IMG/VR virus record: IMGVR_UViG_3300035698_007044
Coordinates: 1 to 24,046 of that record
DNA from: a virus
Strand: one strand, 5' to 3'
Length of the DNA: 24,046 nucleotides
The notes beneath the pieces are model-generated. The model had not been told where the DNA came from, did not search any database, and saw only the letters and a program-made list of their open reading frames with translations. The first letter of the stretch is position 1, and every line of letters begins with the position of its first letter. A program made the position numbers and the translations under genes. Positions 22,346-24,046 of the stretch are shown piece by piece.

Positions 22346-23274
22346 TTATTCGTATATTTTTTCCAAATATAACCAGATGCACTATTTCTCTGATTATTAA
22401 TTACAGATGTTATATTTCCTTGTGATATATTTAATTCTTTAGATGCTTCTGTGGTTGATTTCCATGTTTTAATATAATTCATATTCATATCATATTGATT
22501 TATTTTATATCTATTATGAGGTATAGAACCCTTTTTTGATAGTGAAATTTTTAATTTAGTTTCTTTTGTATGTTTTTTTCCTAAATTTCTTTTATTTCCT
22601 ATTAAACTTTCAGAAATTTTTCTTTTTGTTTCATTTGAAACAATTTTATTTTTATGAAACTCACTTAATTTTTTTTTTCCTTCTTTTGTTATCTTCTTTT
22701 TTCCTTTTTGACTTTTTGATTGTTTTTCTTTTATTAAGATAGATCTTTCTTTACCATATAAAATATCATATGATTTCCCTTTTTTACTTGAATTATTCTT
22801 AAGTTTCATTTTCATAGCTTTATCATATCCATAGTATTCTATATTTGTTTTTCCTCTTCTACCATTTCTTTTACTACATTCACTTAATTTTTTTCTTGTT
22901 TCTTCTGAAATAATTGTTGAATAAGCACCGTCTCCACCTGTTGTTAAATTAGTTAATGGACCATTTTTATAAATGATACATCCTATTTTAGATATAATTT
23001 CTTTTTCTTTATTATATGATTCAGTTTCATTCAAATTTTCATATAATTTTATTATATGAGGTTGTGAATTATTAGATAATATATTTTTTATAATTTTATT
23101 TTTTTCATTCTTTTTGTTTAGACTTCTATTATATAAATGATATTTGTATCTATTATTTTTTCCTTTACCCACATAAAATGGTTTATAATCAAATTTTAAA
23201 TTATCATATTTATATTTTCCTTCAATTAAAGGATTTAAATATATATAAACATAAAAGATTTTATCATTATTCAT
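22342..23274 (-). CDS. GIY-YIG homing endonuclease with NUMOD3/NUMOD1 DNA-binding repeats, 310 aa
   Basis: Residues 8-115 form a GIY-YIG nuclease: VYIYL (9-13), FYVGKGKNNRYKYH (33-46), NKEKEIISKIG (88-98, likely catalytic Glu) and TNLTTGGDG. Residues about 122-250 carry lysine-rich NUMOD3-type repeats (SEETRKKLSE, SNETKRKISESLIGNK, TKETKLKISLSKKG), and 257-308 a NUMOD1-like helix-turn-helix (KTWKSTTEASKELNISQGNI, then SGYIWKKY). It stands between the N- and C-halves of the nucleotidyltransferase, 18 bases after the first and overlapping the second by 4. There is no room for a group I intron core, so it is a free-standing gene that split its host gene. It probably cuts uninterrupted alleles at that position and spreads by repair. 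Confidence 0.88.
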   Translation of the reverse strand: MNNDKIFYVYIYLNPLIEGKYKYDNLKFDYKPFYVGKGKNNRYKYHLYNRSLNKKNEKNKIIKNILSNNSQPHIIKLYENLNETESYNKEKEIISKIGCIIYKNGPLTNLTTGGDGAYSTIISEETRKKLSECSKRNGRRGKTNIEYYGYDKAMKMKLKNNSSKKGKSYDILYGKERSILIKEKQSKSQKGKKKITKEGKKKLSEFHKNKIVSNETKRKISESLIGNKRNLGKKHTKETKLKISLSKKGSIPHNRYKINQYDMNMNYIKTWKSTTEASKELNISQGNITSVINNQRNSASGYIWKKYTNK

Positions 23275-23275
23275 A

Positions 23276-23290
23276 TATTTATATATTAAA
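23276..23290 (-). promoter_or_regulatory. Late-type promoter-like element in the 18-bp gap before the homing endonuclease
   Basis: Minus-strand TTTAATATATAAATA is identical over 15 bases to 1721-1735. It ends 1 base before the homing endonuclease ATG, too close to drive that start as a standard -10 element. It may have come in with the endonuclease gene, or be a leftover. Confidence 0.3.
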
Positions 23291-23292
23291 AT

Positions 23293-23619
23293 TTATTTAT
23301 CGTAAATATCTTTTCTATAAGAAGCAATTTCTATTCCTTCAGGTGTTTCTTCGGTGAAAACTCTAATAACTGCAAAATGTCTACCTTGTAGTCCTAATCT
23401 ATATTTATCTCTTAATAATTTTATGATTACTTGTGGTTGAGCATTTGTAACTAGATCATAATCATGTGGTTCTACACCTGTTATGAAATCTCTTACTGCA
23501 CCACCGACCACGTAAAGATCATAACCATTATCTGTAAATATTTGTGATATTTGTTTTACATCAACAGGTATATCCATTTTCTCATGTAGTACTTCTTCAA
23601 ATAATTTTATATATTTCAT
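23293..23619 (-). CDS. N-terminal catalytic head of split CCA-adding-type nucleotidyltransferase, with MKxxKLFE leader, 108 aa
   Basis: Residues 1-9 are MKYIKLFEE, the leader motif. The head domain follows: VVGGAVRDFITG (37-48, nucleotide-binding Gly motif with the conserved Arg-Asp) and HDYDLVT (52-58, the metal-binding Asp53-x-Asp55), then GRHFAVIRVF and GIEIASYRKD. It stops after IYDK, just short of the loop leading to RRDFT, which is now in the gene at 21428. In intact enzymes both parts are one chain. Alone, this half has the catalytic carboxylates but no base- or tRNA-recognition region. Its ATG overlaps the stop of the upstream gene (ATGA). The leader tag suggests virion packaging of the first half only; the second half lacks it. 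Confidence 0.82.
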   Translation of the reverse strand: MKYIKLFEEVLHEKMDIPVDVKQISQIFTDNGYDLYVVGGAVRDFITGVEPHDYDLVTNAQPQVIIKLLRDKYRLGLQGRHFAVIRVFTEETPEGIEIASYRKDIYDK

Positions 23620-24046
23620 ATTTCAAATTGAGGGTATTTTTTTATAAATTTATTATATGATAAACTTTTCCATTTATAACCATCGAAAAATCCTATCTTC
23701 ATATTTTTATTTTTAATAATATCCATTTCATTATTAGTAAGTGGTATAAAACTTTTTATATTCCAACCATTTGTCCATTTATCTTTGAACAATTTTAATT
23801 GTTCCCCTACTTCACCATCATTTTTTATTTCTTTTAAAGAAATATAAATATTACTATTGTGCATGAAATTAGAAGTTTTAACATATTCAAAATTTTTATT
23901 TATATCATCTTCATCCCATTCAAAATCTTCATCGTCAAAATCAAATTTCTCATTTAATGAAGGATTATATAATAAATGTCTATTACTATATCCATAATGA
24001 TTAGTAGTTCTATCACTCATACCATCCCACAATACCCAGTAAGGTA
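23616..24046 (-). CDS. Acidic protein with DFDxEDFEWDED stretch, start outside the window
   Basis: The frame continues to the window edge (PYWVLWDGMSDRTTNHYGYS), so the true start is probably beyond it; internal starts at 24032 (TTG) or 24020 (ATG) would give 138 or 134 residues. KFDFDDEDFEWDEDDINK matches the acidic-aromatic stretch that follows the leader motif in the genes at 14253 and 21039. The remainder is a beta/alpha domain with a helix (GEQLKLFKDKW) and a C-terminal basic segment (YNKFIKKYPQF). Function unknown. It is coupled to the nucleotidyltransferase N-half by an ATGA overlap. Whether it carries the MKxxKxFE leader cannot be seen. Confidence 0.6.
   Translation of the reverse strand, partial: PYWVLWDGMSDRTTNHYGYSNRHLLYNPSLNEKFDFDDEDFEWDEDDINKNFEYVKTSNFMHNSNIYISLKEIKNDGEVGEQLKLFKDKWTNGWNIKSFIPLTNNEMDIIKNKNMKIGFFDGYKWKSLSYNKFIKKYPQFEI

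Noticed and set aside
22342-23292. Group I intron or intein interrupting the nucleotidyltransferase
   Set aside because: Only 18 bases lie before the endonuclease ORF and none after it, too little for an intron core; both halves have their own start or stop codons, and no intein splicing motifs are visible.
1-24046. tRNA genes, expected beside a CCA-adding enzyme
   Set aside because: I saw no cloverleaf-like segment with a GTTCRA-type T-loop in the short intergenic gaps; a dedicated tRNA scan would settle this.

Overview
This window looks like part of the genome of a large, very AT-rich, T4-like tailed phage infecting a Bacteroidetes (probably flavobacterial) host. The phage assignment rests on a T4 gp32-type single-stranded DNA-binding protein, long repetitive tail/fibre-like proteins, two homing endonucleases, and dense packing of short genes with ATGA or ATGGATAA overlaps. 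The host assignment rests on a perfect Bacteroidetes -7 promoter box (TATCTTTG) before the methyltransferase gene, the absence of obvious Shine-Dalgarno sequences, and a gene whose product ends in a type IX secretion (T9SS) sorting domain, a system confined to Bacteroidetes.

Layout. Positions 1-6791 (minus strand) hold a structural-looking block: two unknown proteins, a protein with a Gln/Gly-rich repeat tail, a membrane-anchored beta-rich protein, a five-repeat fibronectin-like protein, and a long 15-residue-repeat solenoid protein. Positions 6877-14256 (plus strand) hold two small unknown genes, gene 32 with a repeat-rich leader, a ribbon-helix-helix (RHH) / ADP-ribosyltransferase-like fusion, a run of small acidic proteins including a duplicated pair, and a GDP-L-fucose synthase. 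A minus-strand RHH plus homing-endonuclease pair interrupts this block at 8636-9593. Positions 14253-15709 (minus) hold a polyphosphate kinase 2-like protein and a small acidic protein. Positions 15763-19898 (plus) form a two-gene cargo block: an adenine methyltransferase with an N-terminal nuclease-like domain, and a T9SS-secreted repeat protein. Positions 19905-24046 (minus) hold small acidic proteins, an Mrr-like nuclease candidate, and a CCA-adding-type nucleotidyltransferase split into two genes by a GIY-YIG homing endonuclease.

The main cross-cutting signal is an N-terminal peptide of the form MK-x-x-K-(L/F)-F-E, often followed by an acidic-aromatic stretch (DFDxEEE). It is shared by otherwise unrelated minus-strand genes (kinase, nucleotidyltransferase, small unknowns) and also occurs as a stand-alone 10-codon mini-ORF. 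It resembles the capsid-targeting sequence of T4 internal proteins and may mark proteins packaged in the virion. The other strong observations are the split nucleotidyltransferase, the phage-borne T9SS cargo gene, and the RHH-ADP-ribosyltransferase fusion. No tRNA, rRNA or CRISPR array was recognised, and no stretch over 300 bases lacks a gene.
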